64,000 nucleotides of DNA from positions 1,056,736,432-1,056,800,431 of the forward strand of contig NC_064614.1 of the NCBI RefSeq assembly GCF_023898315.1. Direction: 5' to 3'. The notes under the pieces are model-generated. The model did no database searches. It was not told where the DNA came from and worked only from the letters and a program-made list of their open reading frames with translations. The stretch is from Schistocerca nitens. Taxonomy: Eukaryota > Arthropoda > Insecta > Orthoptera > Acrididae. Position 1 is the first letter of the stretch; the number at the start of each line of letters is the position of its first letter. The translations under genes were made by a program, and so were the position numbers. Of this stretch, positions 21,533 to 31,885 are shown in pieces.

Positions 21533-21775
21533 GTCCTCGGTGGCTCAGATGGATGCCGGCACGGTAGCTCAGCGTGTTCGGTCAGAGGATTGGCTACCCT
21601 CTGTTATAAAAAAAAAAACGGAGTTAATGGTTCAACATCGAACTGAATCGGGTGTCTTTCTACGTCCGCCCCGAGGAGATACAACCATGTAAGGAGGAGA
21701 TCCCGGGTTCGAGTCCCGGTCGGGGTACACATATGTCAACGCCTGTAAGCAGCTAAGGGTGTTCATTTCACTGTA
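21533..21775 (+). mobile_element. SINE family D (array type), interrupted by another SINE
   Basis: The head TCCTCGGTGGCTCAGATGGA (21536) is split at 21555 and resumes with ATGTAAGGAGGAGATCCC (21687). The box B GGTTCGAGTCC and the tail TGTCAACGCCTGTAAGCAGC..GGTGTTCATTTCA follow. The interruption (21555-21686) begins GCCGGCACGGTAGCTCAGCG, includes an A-run and ends CCCCGAGGAGATACAACC, a separate SINE type. Confidence 0.8.
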
Positions 21776-22401
21776 TTTTTTTCTTAGATTCGTGACTGTT
21801 TCACATTATTTAGCTGTTTTATTCACTTGATGAAAGTTACAGCATGCTTTGTGTGGTGTTGAGATGTTCAATTTGTTTTTAAATTGAGGAACATAATTTT
21901 CTTGTTGAAGATATGCTTCCCATTGAGCAGTTTGGAGCAGGAGGCATTTCCTAAGAAATCCGCCGAAACACCTGTACCTCATCGGAACGTGTTTCGTCAC
22001 CTTATTGGGAAATTTCGATGTTACATGCCGAACGACTACAGTACGACCTAAGACAGAGGAACAGAAGTTGTTGAATATTTCTGGATCCATGCAGAGAGCC
22101 GAGAAAATGTATTGCGTAAGTTGGAACAGGAAAATGTATCAGTCTAATATAGCCGCCCGTGAACGTCTTTTCCAACATACGTTGAAGCTGCACAGTAGCT
22201 TCGGAACAACAGGCAATTTCTTCAATTGGTGTTTACATTGGGGAAGAGGCTCAGCTGATTTCCAAAGAATGCGGAGCATGGGAGTCATCGTGCGTAATGA
22301 AAATTGTAAAAGGTAGTATCGCTCTCCTTCATAGAGGAGGCATAAACGTAAATGTCAGAAACACTGCATTCGCTTCAGGGTACAGCGGCAGTAGAGCCAG
22401 C
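21776..22401. other. unassigned sequence
   Basis: Overlapping frames of about 95-105 codons on both strands, none resembling a known protein. No repeat shared with the rest of the window. Confidence 0.4.
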
Positions 22402-22412
22402 ACAAAACAGGA

Positions 22413-22615
22413 GCCGGCCGCTGGTGGCCGAGCGGTTTTGGCGCTACAGTCTGGAACCGCGCGACCGCTACGGTCGCAGGTTCGAATCCTGCCTCGGGCA
22501 TGGATGTGAGTGTTGTCCTTAGGTTAGTTAGGTTTAAGTAGTTCTAAGTTCTAGGGGACTTATGACCTCAGCAGTTGAGTCCCATAGTGCTCAGAGCCAT
22601 TTGAACCATTTTTGA
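22413..22615 (+). mobile_element. SINE family A
   Basis: The 11-bp duplication ACAAAACAGGA (22402-22412 and 22616-22626) flanks it. GCCGGCCGCTGGTGGCCGAG head, box B GGTTCGAATCC and the standard body and tail. Confidence 0.95.
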
Positions 22616-22861
22616 ACAAAACAGGACTGGAGAGAAATGAATAAGCTGTTGATACAATTGTCCACATGCCAAGCGCTGAACTGAGCAGTGTAACTTCAGT
22701 TGCACATCTGCATCTAAAGAGACGTAAAGCCGCGCTTCCTCTTAATTGCGTCGTGGAAATTCGCAGCGCTGTGTGAATGTGCGCTAGCGAACACACTTGT
22801 TCCTCGAGAGAATCTCGGTCGACACACACGAGCGCCGCTGGCCAAGGATGATGGCCACATG

Positions 22862-23320
22862 CACACCTGCATCTATATAGTTACTCCGCAATTCACACTT
22901 AAGTGCCTGGCAGAGGGTTCATCGAACTGTTTTCATACTACTTCCCTACTATTCCACTCTCTTGGAAAAAGGAACACCTAAATCGTTCCGTTCGAACTCC
23001 GATTTCTCTTATTTTGTTATGATGATCATTTCTCTCTACGTAGATGGGTGTGAACAAAATATTTTCGCATTCGGAAGAGAAAGTTTGAAATTTCGTAAAT
23101 AGATCTCGTCGTAAAGAGAACCGCCTTATATCAGTGACTGCCACCCGAACTCGCGTATCGTATCAGTGACAGTCTCACCCCTATTGCGTGATAACACGAA
23201 ACGAGCTGCCCTTCTTTGCACTTTTCCGGTGTCCTCCGTCAACCCTACCTGGAAATGATCCCATACCGCGCAGCAATATTCAATGCAGACCACGATGTTG
23301 AGTGCCTCACAAACCTATCT
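22862..23320 (-). mobile_element. CR1/jockey-like LINE 3' end fragment
   Basis: Same family as 10069-12050. The minus frame gives an RRAARFVLSRNRG block (near 23220), a REFGWQSL-like block and RRFSLRRDLFTKF..CENILF (23130-23040). The 3' tail AGGCACTTAAGTGTGAATTG lies at 22895-22915. Only the C-terminal part of the protein is left. Confidence 0.8.
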
Positions 23321-23339
23321 CATTTCTTTATAGTCGTCT

Positions 23340-23705
23340 ACATCCTGATTACCATCTGAGATGTTAAGTTTCTCGCTCTCCTTATTACTGCTACTTCTCA
23401 TTAGTTCTTTCTTTCATTGATTTACTCTCAATCCATGTGTTGTACTCATTCGAATGTTCACTCCACTCAACACATCCTGTAATTCTTTTTCACTTTCACT
23501 GAGGATAGCAATATCATCAGCGACTCCTGTTCTTGATATCCTTTCAGCACAAATTTTAATCCCGCTTTGAACCTTTCTTTTATTTCCCCCATTGCTGCTT
23601 TGGTGTACAGACTGAACAGTAATGTCAAAACATTTGATCCCTATTCCAGACCCGTTTTAATTCGTGCATTTCATTCTTAGTCTTCGAGTTATGATATGCA
23701 GCATT
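23340..23705 (-). mobile_element. RTE-like LINE reverse transcriptase fragment
   Basis: A minus-strand frame reads ..IKICAERISRTGVADDIAI, LSESEKELQDVLSGVNI (about 23565-23450). The ADD box sits where the catalytic FADD belongs. The flanking CTCAATC..TGTACTCATTCG corresponds to the INVKKTKVM-type end in the LINE at 15100-15260. It is directly attached to the CR1-like fragment, a patchwork junction. Confidence 0.78.
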
Positions 23706-24975
23706 TTAAATAGGTTATCTAACCTCGCTCTTGTTCGCTAAATGTTAACATACAGGTCCATTTACGAAAAATGTAGGTGAATACGTCTCATCCTATAGCA
23801 GTAACCTCGGCGTATCTTCTAGCTGCATACAGTGCGCACAGCCCTGTTTAGCACTGTTTACAAGGCTGTAGTCCATGCCGAGAGCCGTATCTCTCACGTT
23901 TAGTACATTTCTCCGGTATTTATCGGAAAATTTTCAAGACATTATCGACAATTGTTAGATTACTGTATTCGTCTTTTCACGAGATTTGAATATCGTTCCA
24001 CTTAAAAATCATTACTTAGTTCAATTTCTCGATTGGTACATCAGTGAACAGCATTAAAAGAAAGTATCCAAAACAGGACACGTCATCATCAACAACTGTT
24101 AGATCACCGTATTCGTCTTTTCATTGTAATATCGTTTCATTTAAAACCCATACTTAGTTCAATCTCTCGCTTGAGTGAAATATAAATAATATTAGAGGAA
24201 AGTACCCAAAACCAGACACTTATTTTGTTTTTGTTTTAAAAAATAAAAAAAATAATAAAAATTTCTCTTGAAAGCATTTCATTTTTACTGTAAAATGTAA
24301 TCCACAATTTATGTTTTACTCTCAGAAAATGTAACTAAAAGTCAATATAAAGAAATAGTCTCCAAAAGATTGCACTTATCTACTTCGTAAAGTAGTTACC
24401 AAAACGTAAAAAAAATAATCAAAATAACACTAAACAAAATTAGAAGGAGGTATTAACTCATAGAAAACTTAATATAATTTCAATGAAAATGTATAATATA
24501 ACATTTTCCAGAAATTTCAAAATTTCTTTGTGTTTTCCTTTCTGAACACGAGATCCCTGCTATATGATGTAGTTGTACACTTTCTCTCTGATAGCTTGGC
24601 TTGGGACGATTAAGAAAAAGACAAACCCACATTTTCCCAGAAAACTCCTTTTTGAAAAGGGATCCAATGTTATTTCTCTCTTCTAATTTTAGGACTGTTA
24701 ATCACAAGTCATTACGAGCAGGCCCAAATAAAGAATCTTTATAGGGAGACAACAGTAAACCAGCTCTTCTACAAGATTTTTCCGAATACTGTAGGTCTGC
24801 CTCTTTATGTGTTTGCTGCTGCCTTTGGTGCAGTATACCTCATGATGGAAAACCTCACACCTGTAGTTTCTGGAACAGTAAATAGTTTAAATAAAACATT
24901 ACATTTTCACTGTAAAAATAATATATGTATATTTATAAATACTTAAAAGTAAAAATACTTCCTTAACTGTTGCCT
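23706..24975. other. unassigned AT-rich sequence
   Basis: Apart from the tandem duplication at 23945-24232 nothing was recognised. An A-rich run lies at 24230-24260. Confidence 0.4.
23945..24232. repeat. diverged tandem duplication (~145-bp unit)
   Basis: Unit 1 starts TCGACAATTGTTAGATTACTG (23945) and unit 2 TCAACAACTGTTAGATCACCG (24089). Both continue TATTCGTCTTTTCA, ..ATACTTAGTTCAAT.TCTCG and end AAAGTA.CCAAAAC.(A)GACAC. The divergence indicates an old event. Confidence 0.75.
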
Positions 24976-25158
24976 CGTTGAGTGGCAGCGTGGTTAGAGG
25001 CGCCATGTCACGGACTGCGCGGCCCCTCCCGCCGGAGATTAGAGTCCTCCCTCGGGGTTAGGGGTGCGTGTGTGTTGTTACTTTAAGTAGTGTGTAAATC
25101 TAGGGACCGATGACCTCAACAATTTCGTCCCTTAGGACTTCACACACATTTGAACAGT
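24976..25158 (+). mobile_element. SINE family B
   Basis: Head GGCAGCGTGGTTAGAGGCGCC, a changed box B (AGATTAGAGTCC), linker GGGTGCGTGTGTGTTG, end GGGACCGATGACCTCAACAA..CACACATTTG. It lacks part of the body, and no clear target duplication was found. Confidence 0.85.
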
Positions 25159-26879
25159 ACACTCTTTACTTGCATCCTTCCAAACAGCGTTCATTTTGTG
25201 AACTGGATCGATAGGTTCAGTCATTTTAGATGGAATCCCTTTCTTGAATCAACCTTGTCTTTGAATCTGCAAGAGAACTCCAAGAGAGCATGTGCACAGA
25301 AACTAATACATCCAGACTGAAAACATAACAAGTAAAGACTCTAATTTAAGCAAGTGAAGGGGGTCAAGTTTGCGCTACTATAGCCTGCATGTTGTTAAAC
25401 AAATAATATTTTAACCAAAAAGTTGAACGAAAGATAAAGTGTACCAAAACATGAAAACTTTTCCCATTCGCAAAAAAATAAAATAAAATAAAATAAATGG
25501 CGAAATGATAAGCAACAGGCGAAGTGGGCGATTTGTGCACTCCGCTGCAGAGTGGCAGAAGCGTCAACTACTATTTACAGTTGTCCCCGACTACAGTTCG
25601 GAAGACTAGGCCGTCCGCCTTAGGGGGACAGTCCAGTTTAAAGTACCTTCCTCTAACCATTTAATTAATTACGTAACCGTCTGCCTGTAATTGTCTGCCA
25701 AAATGACTTTTCCGTATCTTGAACCGTTCAGAAAACGCTACTTCATGAAAATCACGAAGGAAGTGAAATGCCTCTGTCTTGAAAATAAATATGAATACGA
25801 GAAAGTATATTGTTTGTAGCAAAGTGAAATGATATTGCAAGAAAGGAGCAGCAGCCTCATTGCTTTATTTTTCGGCATATAGAATTTTGAGAAGGCTATA
25901 TTACACTCTATTTAATAACGAGTAATGAAATGCAGATGGAAGTTTCTGCTATCTATGAGGTTATTCAGTTACGTTACGCATCGAGGTGGTCTTAAGATTA
26001 CTGATATGTCGCGGCCTCCTGAAACACGGCGAGATGGCGCTTGCAATAAGACTCTACACTGATATTGACGAAGGAGCGGTGCCTTCCTCTTACAAGATTT
26101 AGATTAGATTTGCCTTGTTGTTCTATATAAAATGACATGAATACTTACTAGATGTTTCAATGAAAATTGCTACGGCTTATTTCTTTTTTGTTTTATTCCT
26201 TTGCATATGACGATGACATTAGCCCATCATAATTCAAATTCAATTATTCTTCCACAAATTAAATGCTTGGAGAAGTATGAACCATGATGAACGGTATAAA
26301 CGAAGTAGGACAGGGTTTAATGTACTGTCGATGAGGAGGTAATTAGAGACGAAGCACATTTTCGAACAGAGCAAGGGAGTGGGGAACTAAGCCGCTGGAG
26401 TCGCTTTACTAGGAGTAGTTTTGGAATACCTGGGCACTTAATAGAAGAATTTGCGTCTCTTTCTGGCCATCATTAAACATTGCTTTCACCTACCATTATA
26501 GTTCATACCCCATAAAAAATTTTATGTATTGTATCGCTCATAAGACTTTCCCTTCCATTGAACGTGCTATCACAAGAGAGTAAATATTACACTGACTGTT
26601 GAATCCAATGTAGCAAATGATCCTACGTGTGGAGAAATTTCACACTGATGGCTTGCTCCGATTTAAGGAAGAAATGTGAAATTTACGTTATAATTAACGA
26701 ATATGATTCCTATATCAACTCTACTGGTACATATGGTAACGTTATTTCGTCTACCTTGCCTCATTCAGTTGCCATATTTTAATAAAATTTTGAGAATAAT
26801 GAGTTATTTTTTGCTGTGACAAAGTACGTTGGGAAACATGACGTGCTCTGACGAGAACTAAACCTACGAAGTTAAACTT
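25159..26879. other. unassigned AT-rich sequence
   Basis: No coding sequence, SINE or TIR element recognised. An (AAAAT)n run occurs at 25478-25498. Confidence 0.4.
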
Positions 26880-27077
26880 TACCAGCAGCAGAGGACGGCC
26901 ATTCGCTAACTGAGACAGTTCCCTGAGATTGTTGCCTTACCGGCTGACAAAGACAGAGTTGCTGTTGTTCTTTCCCATTAGAACTACACTGAGAAGATGC
27001 AGCGCCTGCTAGATGACGACGCCTACATGAAAATCAACGCTGACCCCACAAAGAATGTGGAGAACAAGACAATGGCT
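26880..27077 (+). pseudogene. PLE2 reverse transcriptase, N-terminal piece
   Basis: Frames give LPADKDRVAVVLSH (a KADKGN-type block, 26934-26980), YTEKMQRLLDDDAYMKINAD (about 26984-27047) and PTKNVENK. These are the segments that precede the Penelope fingers domain. An in-frame stop follows LSH. Confidence 0.82.
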
Positions 27078-27350
27078 TTCAAATAGCTTCGGGGAATTCA
27101 GCCAGGTAACACTTTCAGCGACCGCCGATATTTCGGTGAGAGAACACCCTGCCATTTTCGAGGCAAACTGCAACGGACAAGTGACGTACATCCAAATTTA
27201 AAACCTCGGTTCTCGGACTGATGCAGGAAAGATAACACACACACTGAACCCTAAAGCCGAAATATCGGCGCTCGCTAAAAGTGTTACCTGGCCGAATTCG
27301 CGGAAGTTATTTGAAAATTGTATACGCCAGGATAAACTCAGGTCTCACCT
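27078..27350. repeat. PLE1 5' terminal repeats (inverted then direct)
   Basis: 27078-27250 is the reverse complement of about 29934-30111 (GTAACACTTTCAGCGACCGC.. at left, GCGGTTGCTGAAAGTGTTAC at right). 27252-27350 is a direct copy of about 30046-30137. Both contain the degenerate ribozyme-like hairpin region (GGCAGGGTGTTCTC..) or its flank. Confidence 0.85.
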
Positions 27351-27372
27351 TTTTTACCTCTACGGGGAGGAA

Positions 27373-29888
27373 ATGTATCGGTGTTTACGTAAGCTGAATA
27401 AACTTCGTAGCTGTCGAGTTAGACTGCAAAGCGCTTTGTATTTTTTATTGAGGTGTCATGATGAAAATCATGTCCGAACATTTACCAAGGCTGTGCACCA
27501 TAATAATTATGCTGCTGCCAATCGCACCAAGCAGCTTCCTGGTTTGGCTCTTGTTCGTGAAAGGATTCGTTTTACTCGTCGACGTCTGGTTTCTGTTTCC
27601 AAAGAATTGTTTCGTTTTCATTTAATGGTTGCATCGGAATTTTCTGATTTTACTTGGGATTGCCGGCCGCGGTGGCCGTGCGGTTCTGGCGCTGCAGTCC
27701 GGAACCGCGGGACTGCTACGGTCGCAGGTTCGCATCCTGCCTCTGGCACGGGTGTGTGTGATGTCCTTAGGTTAGTTAGGTTTAAGTAGTTCTAAGTTCT
27801 AGGGGACTTATGACCTAAGATGTTGAGTCCCATAGTGCTCAGACCCATTTGAACCATTTCACTTGGGATTGGTTGGACGGTGCCTCGTGGACTCAAGCTG
27901 ACTGGGAATACAATTCCGTTACTGGCCGGCATTTGGAAAAGTTTGAACGTTTTCATCGCGCGGAGTCTGATATTATATCTCGACGTTCTGTGATAAATCT
28001 CACAGAGAAATCTTTTGACGACGCAGCCTTATCCGTGCTTGGGAAGGGTTTAAATTCTGCATTCACTCCGAAGAGTTTGCCGGTAGCTGATTTTATTAGT
28101 TCAATTGAACAGGCAGTTTACAAACTACCTCCTGACGCTCCAGAGGAGGTTAGGAGGGAGGCATGCCGTGTGTTGACTAGGGCTCGTCCACCGAAGAGTA
28201 ATGTATCAGCAGCAGAAAGGGCTGGTTTACGCTCTCTTAAAATTGATCCATATATTGTTATTTTACCTGCGGACAACGGCAATGCCACCGTCGTTTTAAA
28301 TAAACAGGATTATGTACAAAAGATGCAACGTTTATTATCTGATTCAGCGTATCGCAGAAACGACGCTGACCCCACAAAAGGTTTTGAGAGGAATACCAAC
28401 AGCATCATGAAGGAGAGTGGTTTGTCGCAGGACGCTATCAAGAGTCTTAACACCTATAGTGCTGTTCCCCCTAGGTTATATGGCCTTCCGAAGTTTCACA
28501 AGAAAGGGTTCCCTTTCCATCCTATAACCAGTAATATCGGCGCTTCGACATATCATGTAGCCAAGTATCTTGCTTCCCTGTTGAGTCCACAAGTAGGTCG
28601 GTGTGAACATCATATCAGAAACTCAGCTGATTTCTTACGTCGTTTGGAGGGACTGCAGTTGAATGACTGATATTTTAGTGAGTTTCGATGTGGTCTCTCT
28701 CTTCACTCGTGTACCTCTGTCTGAATCGTTGCGGTTAATTGAGGCTAGGTTTGTTGCTGAATTAATTAACCTCGTTCGCCATATGTTGACATCCACTTAT
28801 TTTTTATTCAATGACCAGTATTACGAGCAGACAGTTGGGTAGTCCCTTGTCTCCTGTGATCGCAAAATTTGTTTATGGAGGACTTCGAGGAACGTGCATT
28901 GGAGTCGGCGCCTTTGAAACCCGCCTGTTTCTTTAGATATGTTGACGATACCTTTGTCATTTGGTCTCATGGTAGGGAGAGTTTGAATGATTTTCTAGAA
29001 CATCTGAACTCGATCCACCCGAACATTCGTTTTACGATGGAGGTGGAAGAGGATGGTTGCCTTCCCTTTTTTGACGTGTTGGTTAGGAGGAGGGATGATG
29101 GATCATTGGGACATGCAGTCTACAGGAAACGTACTCACACCGACTTGTACTCACAGGCTAATGGCTGTCACCATCTGGCTCAGCGTGAAGGGGTACTTCG
29201 TATCTTGGTACACAGGGCACATGTCGTTTCTGACGCTGAGACTTTGCCAGCTGAGCTGCCCGATCTTGTTGTTACTTTTTGTCAAAATGTTTATAGTGAT
29301 TGACTGATTGAACGAGCGTTGCGCTATCGACCAACTGTAAATCGGGCGATTGATGATAATTCTGAGTCGACAACTAAATGTACTACCTTTTTACCTTACG
29401 TAGGGAACACGTCCAACAAGATTGGTCGTATTTTACGGAAATACGATGTGAAATGTGTTTTCCGACTTCCATCTAAAATTAGAGTCCTTTTGAGTTCTGT
29501 TAAGGATGATCTTGTCCTGCGTAAGGAGGGTGTATATCACATTCCTTGCAGCAGCGGCATGGCATATATTGATCAAACTATCGGGACCGTGGAGGACCCA
29601 TGTACTGAGCATAAACGGCACACACAATTACAGCAGCCAAGTTGATCTACTGTTGCCAAATATTGCTTGGATACTGGTCACCCTATGTTATATAATGACA
29701 CCGAGATATTGGCGTGCACGTCCAGCTATTTTGACTGTATTATTAAGGAGGCAGTTGAGATTAAATTAGCGAACAACCTCGTTAACAGGGATGGAGGTTT
29801 TTGTTTGAACTCTGTTGGGAATCCGGCTCTCTCCCTTGTCAATAAACAGAGGGACAGAGTCTATGCTACCTCACCTGCGAGTTCGTAG
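27373..29888 (+). pseudogene. PLE1 reverse transcriptase with GIY-YIG endonuclease, disrupted
   Basis: Begins MYRCLRKLNKLRSCRVRLQS (27373). After the SINE the frame runs to 28670 through ILPADNGNATVVLNKQDYVQ (KADKGN-type block), PRLYGLPKFHKKGFPFHPI and ASTYHVAKYLASLLSP. A one-base shift at the TGA near 28668 interrupts it just before DILVSFDVVSLFTRVPL, which has the first catalytic Asp. A second break near 28840 affects the GSPLSPV block, and FRYVDDTFVIWSHG (28932-28973) carries the palm Asp pair. The GIY-YIG region reads GVYHIPCSSGMAYIDQTIG near 29530-29590, with D in place of the usual G. Further stops lie at 29301 and 29643. Family role: target-primed insertion by RT plus endonuclease. Confidence 0.92.
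27662..27860 (+). mobile_element. SINE family A inside PLE1
   Basis: The 10-bp duplication ACTTGGGATT (27652-27661 and 27861-27870) flanks a full copy. Box B is slightly altered (GGTTCGCATCC). The PLE1 reading continues in the same order on both sides (..DFTWD / TWDWLDG..). Confidence 0.95.
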
Positions 29889-29929
29889 TCTCACTATCGA
29901 TATTTCTGACTTTTGTCATCTTTGATGGC

Positions 29930-30137
29930 ACTGGGGTTCAGGTCGTGTGTTATCTTTCCTGCATCAGTCCGAGAACTGAGGTTTTAAATTTGCATGTACG
30001 TCACCTGTCCGTTGCAGTTTGCCTTGAGAATGGCAGGGTGTTCTCCCGCCGAAATATCGGCGGTTGCTGAAAGTGTTACCTGGCTAAATTCCCGGAAGTT
30101 ATATCAAAGTTGTATAGGCCAGGAGAAACTCAGGTCT
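29930..30137 (+). repeat. PLE1 3' terminal repeat
   Basis: Runs from GGGTTCAGGTCGTGTGTTAT to CAGGTCT, immediately before the duplicated target. It includes a hairpin GGCAGGG-TGTTCT-CCCGCC followed by GAAA (30031-30054). The box before it reads TTGAGAA instead of CTGANGA, a decayed ribozyme-like core. Confidence 0.75.
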
Positions 30138-31640
30138 CAAGACAATGGCTCTTCTCAAGGACGTGGATTTACAAGAGTGGGGTCGCCAAGATATTGTCAT
30201 CTCAAAGACCTGCACCCCAAGACTTTATGGACTCTGTAAAGTCCACAAAGAGGGGGTGCCGTTAAACCAGATTGTCACCAATATTTGGGCACCTACATAT
30301 TTACTGGCAAAATACCTGGAGGAAATATTAAGTCCTTATGTTGATAAATGCCCTCATCGCATCCACAAATCTTTGAATTTTGTAAAACGTTCGACAGTTT
30401 CAGGCTGCAAGACTCAGATATCTTGGTGAACTTTGACGTTGTTTCTTTAATCACCAGGGTGCCTCTGTGAAAGTCAGACAAAAGCTATTGGGCAGAAATT
30501 TGACGCGAGAAGGCCACCGATCTTTTCAAGCATGTGTTGATCACCACGTATTTTCTGTTCAGTGGGCAATACTATGAACAAACGGAAGGAGTCGCAATGG
30601 GCAGCCCACTCTCACTTGTGGTTGCGAATTTGTGTATGGGGTACTTTGAGGAGGAAGCCTTGGCGTCATCCAAAAGAAAACCTACTTGTTTTTTCGTTAT
30701 GTGGATGACACGTTCGTCGTCTGATCCCATGGAAGGGACAAGCTCCTGGACTTTCTTACACATCTGAACTCCATACATCCGAACATCCAATTCACAAAAG
30801 ACACTGAAGCAGAAGGACGATTACCTTTCCTGGACGTCACCGTCAAGAGAAGAGCTGATTGCACGTTGGGTCACAATGTGTAGAGGAAGAAAACGCACAC
30901 TGTTGTGTATTTGCAGGCGGACAAGCTGTCACCACCCTTCTCAGAGAAATGGGGTTCTAAAAACACTGGTACACAGGGCACGCAACGTAGATGCCGGGAG
31001 CCTGTCCCAGGAGCTGGAACACCTCAGAACCGTTTTCCGAAAGAACAGGTACCCAAAACGCCAGATTAGACGCGCTCTCCGCCTAGCCACTACAGTACAA
31101 GCTTTGGAGACGGAAGAAGTCACGGAGGAAGAAGTAGCCACTGCTTTGATTCCGTACACTGGCGCACTATTGGGGAAAATCGGACGCATATTATTGAGAC
31201 ACCGAGTTAAAACTGCCATTTTCCCGCCCAAGAAAACACGAGCGTTATTGGGAAGTGTGGAAGATTATCTCGGCTTGCGGAATGCCGGCGGATACCAGAT
31301 TCCCTGTCAGTGTGGTAAGACTTATATTGGGCCAATAGTGCGCACCATCAAATATCGGTGCCCAGAACATCAAAGGCACACACGACGGTCGCAGAGTACT
31401 CTTTGTCGGCGGAAAACACGAGATGAGTTACGAGTGTAGGCTACCAAGATCTTAGCCTAGACTTGTAGATATTGTGAAATCGTTCTCAGAGAGGTCATCG
31501 AAATTCGCACCAGGTACGAGCTCATCAACCGAGACTGCAGTTATAATTTTAGCAAGGCTTGGGAACCAGCTCTGAGTATAATTAAGAAGACACTCAACAA
31601 CGAAAACGATCTGACGAGCTGAGTGGACTTAGCTACTACA
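30138..31640 (+). pseudogene. PLE2 reverse transcriptase and GIY-YIG, C-terminal piece
   Basis: Blocks in order: TPRLYGLCKVHKEGVPLNQI (30212-30270) and APTYLLAKYLEEILSPYVDK (30289-30348); DILVNFDVVSLITRVPL with the first catalytic Asp (30416-30468), ending in a stop; QYYEQTEGVAMGSPLSLVVAN (30571-30630); FRYVDDTFVV around 30691-30722, split by a frameshift; LPFLDVTVKRRAD (30823-30860). The GIY-YIG part is open at 31150-31439, with KIGRILLRHRVKTAIF and GGYQIPCQCGKTYIG. A tail INRDCSYNFSKAWEPAL (31530-31575) is typical of the family. At least five breaks are present. Confidence 0.9.
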
Positions 31641-31885
31641 CCGACGCTGCCATAGACGCCGACCCCTGCGTCCCTGCGACTGCCGAGGCGCGCCGGCGGT
31701 TGTGGACCGCGGAGGGAGCGGCCCGTGGTGGGAGGGGATATAAGACGACCGTCCGCCCTCAGGAGCTCAGTTCGTCAGCACATCTGACGATGGCGACATG
31801 TCTCATCGCCGAAATATTGTGGTCGTTGGACACTATAGACCTGCAGTACAACCGTGCACTCTTCGATAAGTTATTTTGTTTTTCT
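31641..31885 (+). repeat. PLE2 3' terminal region with TATA-like promoter and ribozyme-like motif
   Basis: A GC-rich segment (GCGGTTGTGGACCGCGGAGG..) precedes GGGGATATAAGACGACC (31733-31749), a TATA-like box, then CTCAGTTCGTCAGCA, a possible initiator. The ribozyme-like motif follows at 31784. Terminal repeats of Penelope-like elements carry the element's promoter, which fits this order. Confidence 0.55.
31784..31820 (+). ncRNA. hammerhead-ribozyme-like motif in PLE2 end
   Basis: CTGACGA (31784-31790), one T, hairpin GGCGA-loop-TCGCC and GAAA (31811-31814). The five-pair stem is intact. It has the same extra T between box and helix as the motifs at 3142 and 54345. Confidence 0.5.

Larger units (their letters stand above)
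27078..30137 (+). mobile_element. inner Penelope-like element (PLE1), nearly complete
   Basis: A 3060-bp insertion in PLE2. It is organised as an inverted terminal-repeat copy (27078-27250), a direct copy (27252-27350), one long ORF with several breaks (27373-29888), and a 3' terminal repeat (29930-30137). The direct copies share GCCGAAATATCGGCG, AAAGTGTTACCTGGC and AGGTCTCA. Inverted plus direct terminal repeats of this kind are known for Penelope-like elements. A SINE at 27662 is a later insertion. Confidence 0.9.
26880..31885 (+). mobile_element. outer Penelope-like element (PLE2), split by a second Penelope-like element
   Basis: The 5' piece (26880-27077) and 3' piece (30138-31885) are one element. 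Their reading joins across the 13-bp duplication CAAGACAATGGCT (27065-27077 and 30138-30150): the left piece ends ..DPTKNVENK and the right piece goes on ALLKDVDLQEW. The element has reverse transcriptase and GIY-YIG domains and a GC-rich terminal region at the 3' end. Its 5' end is truncated near 26880. The numerous frameshifts make it inactive. Confidence 0.88.

Noticed and set aside
30021..30054. active hammerhead at the inner Penelope element's 3' end
   Set aside because: The hairpin and GAAA are present, but the CTGANGA box is changed to TTGAGAA, so the core is not intact.
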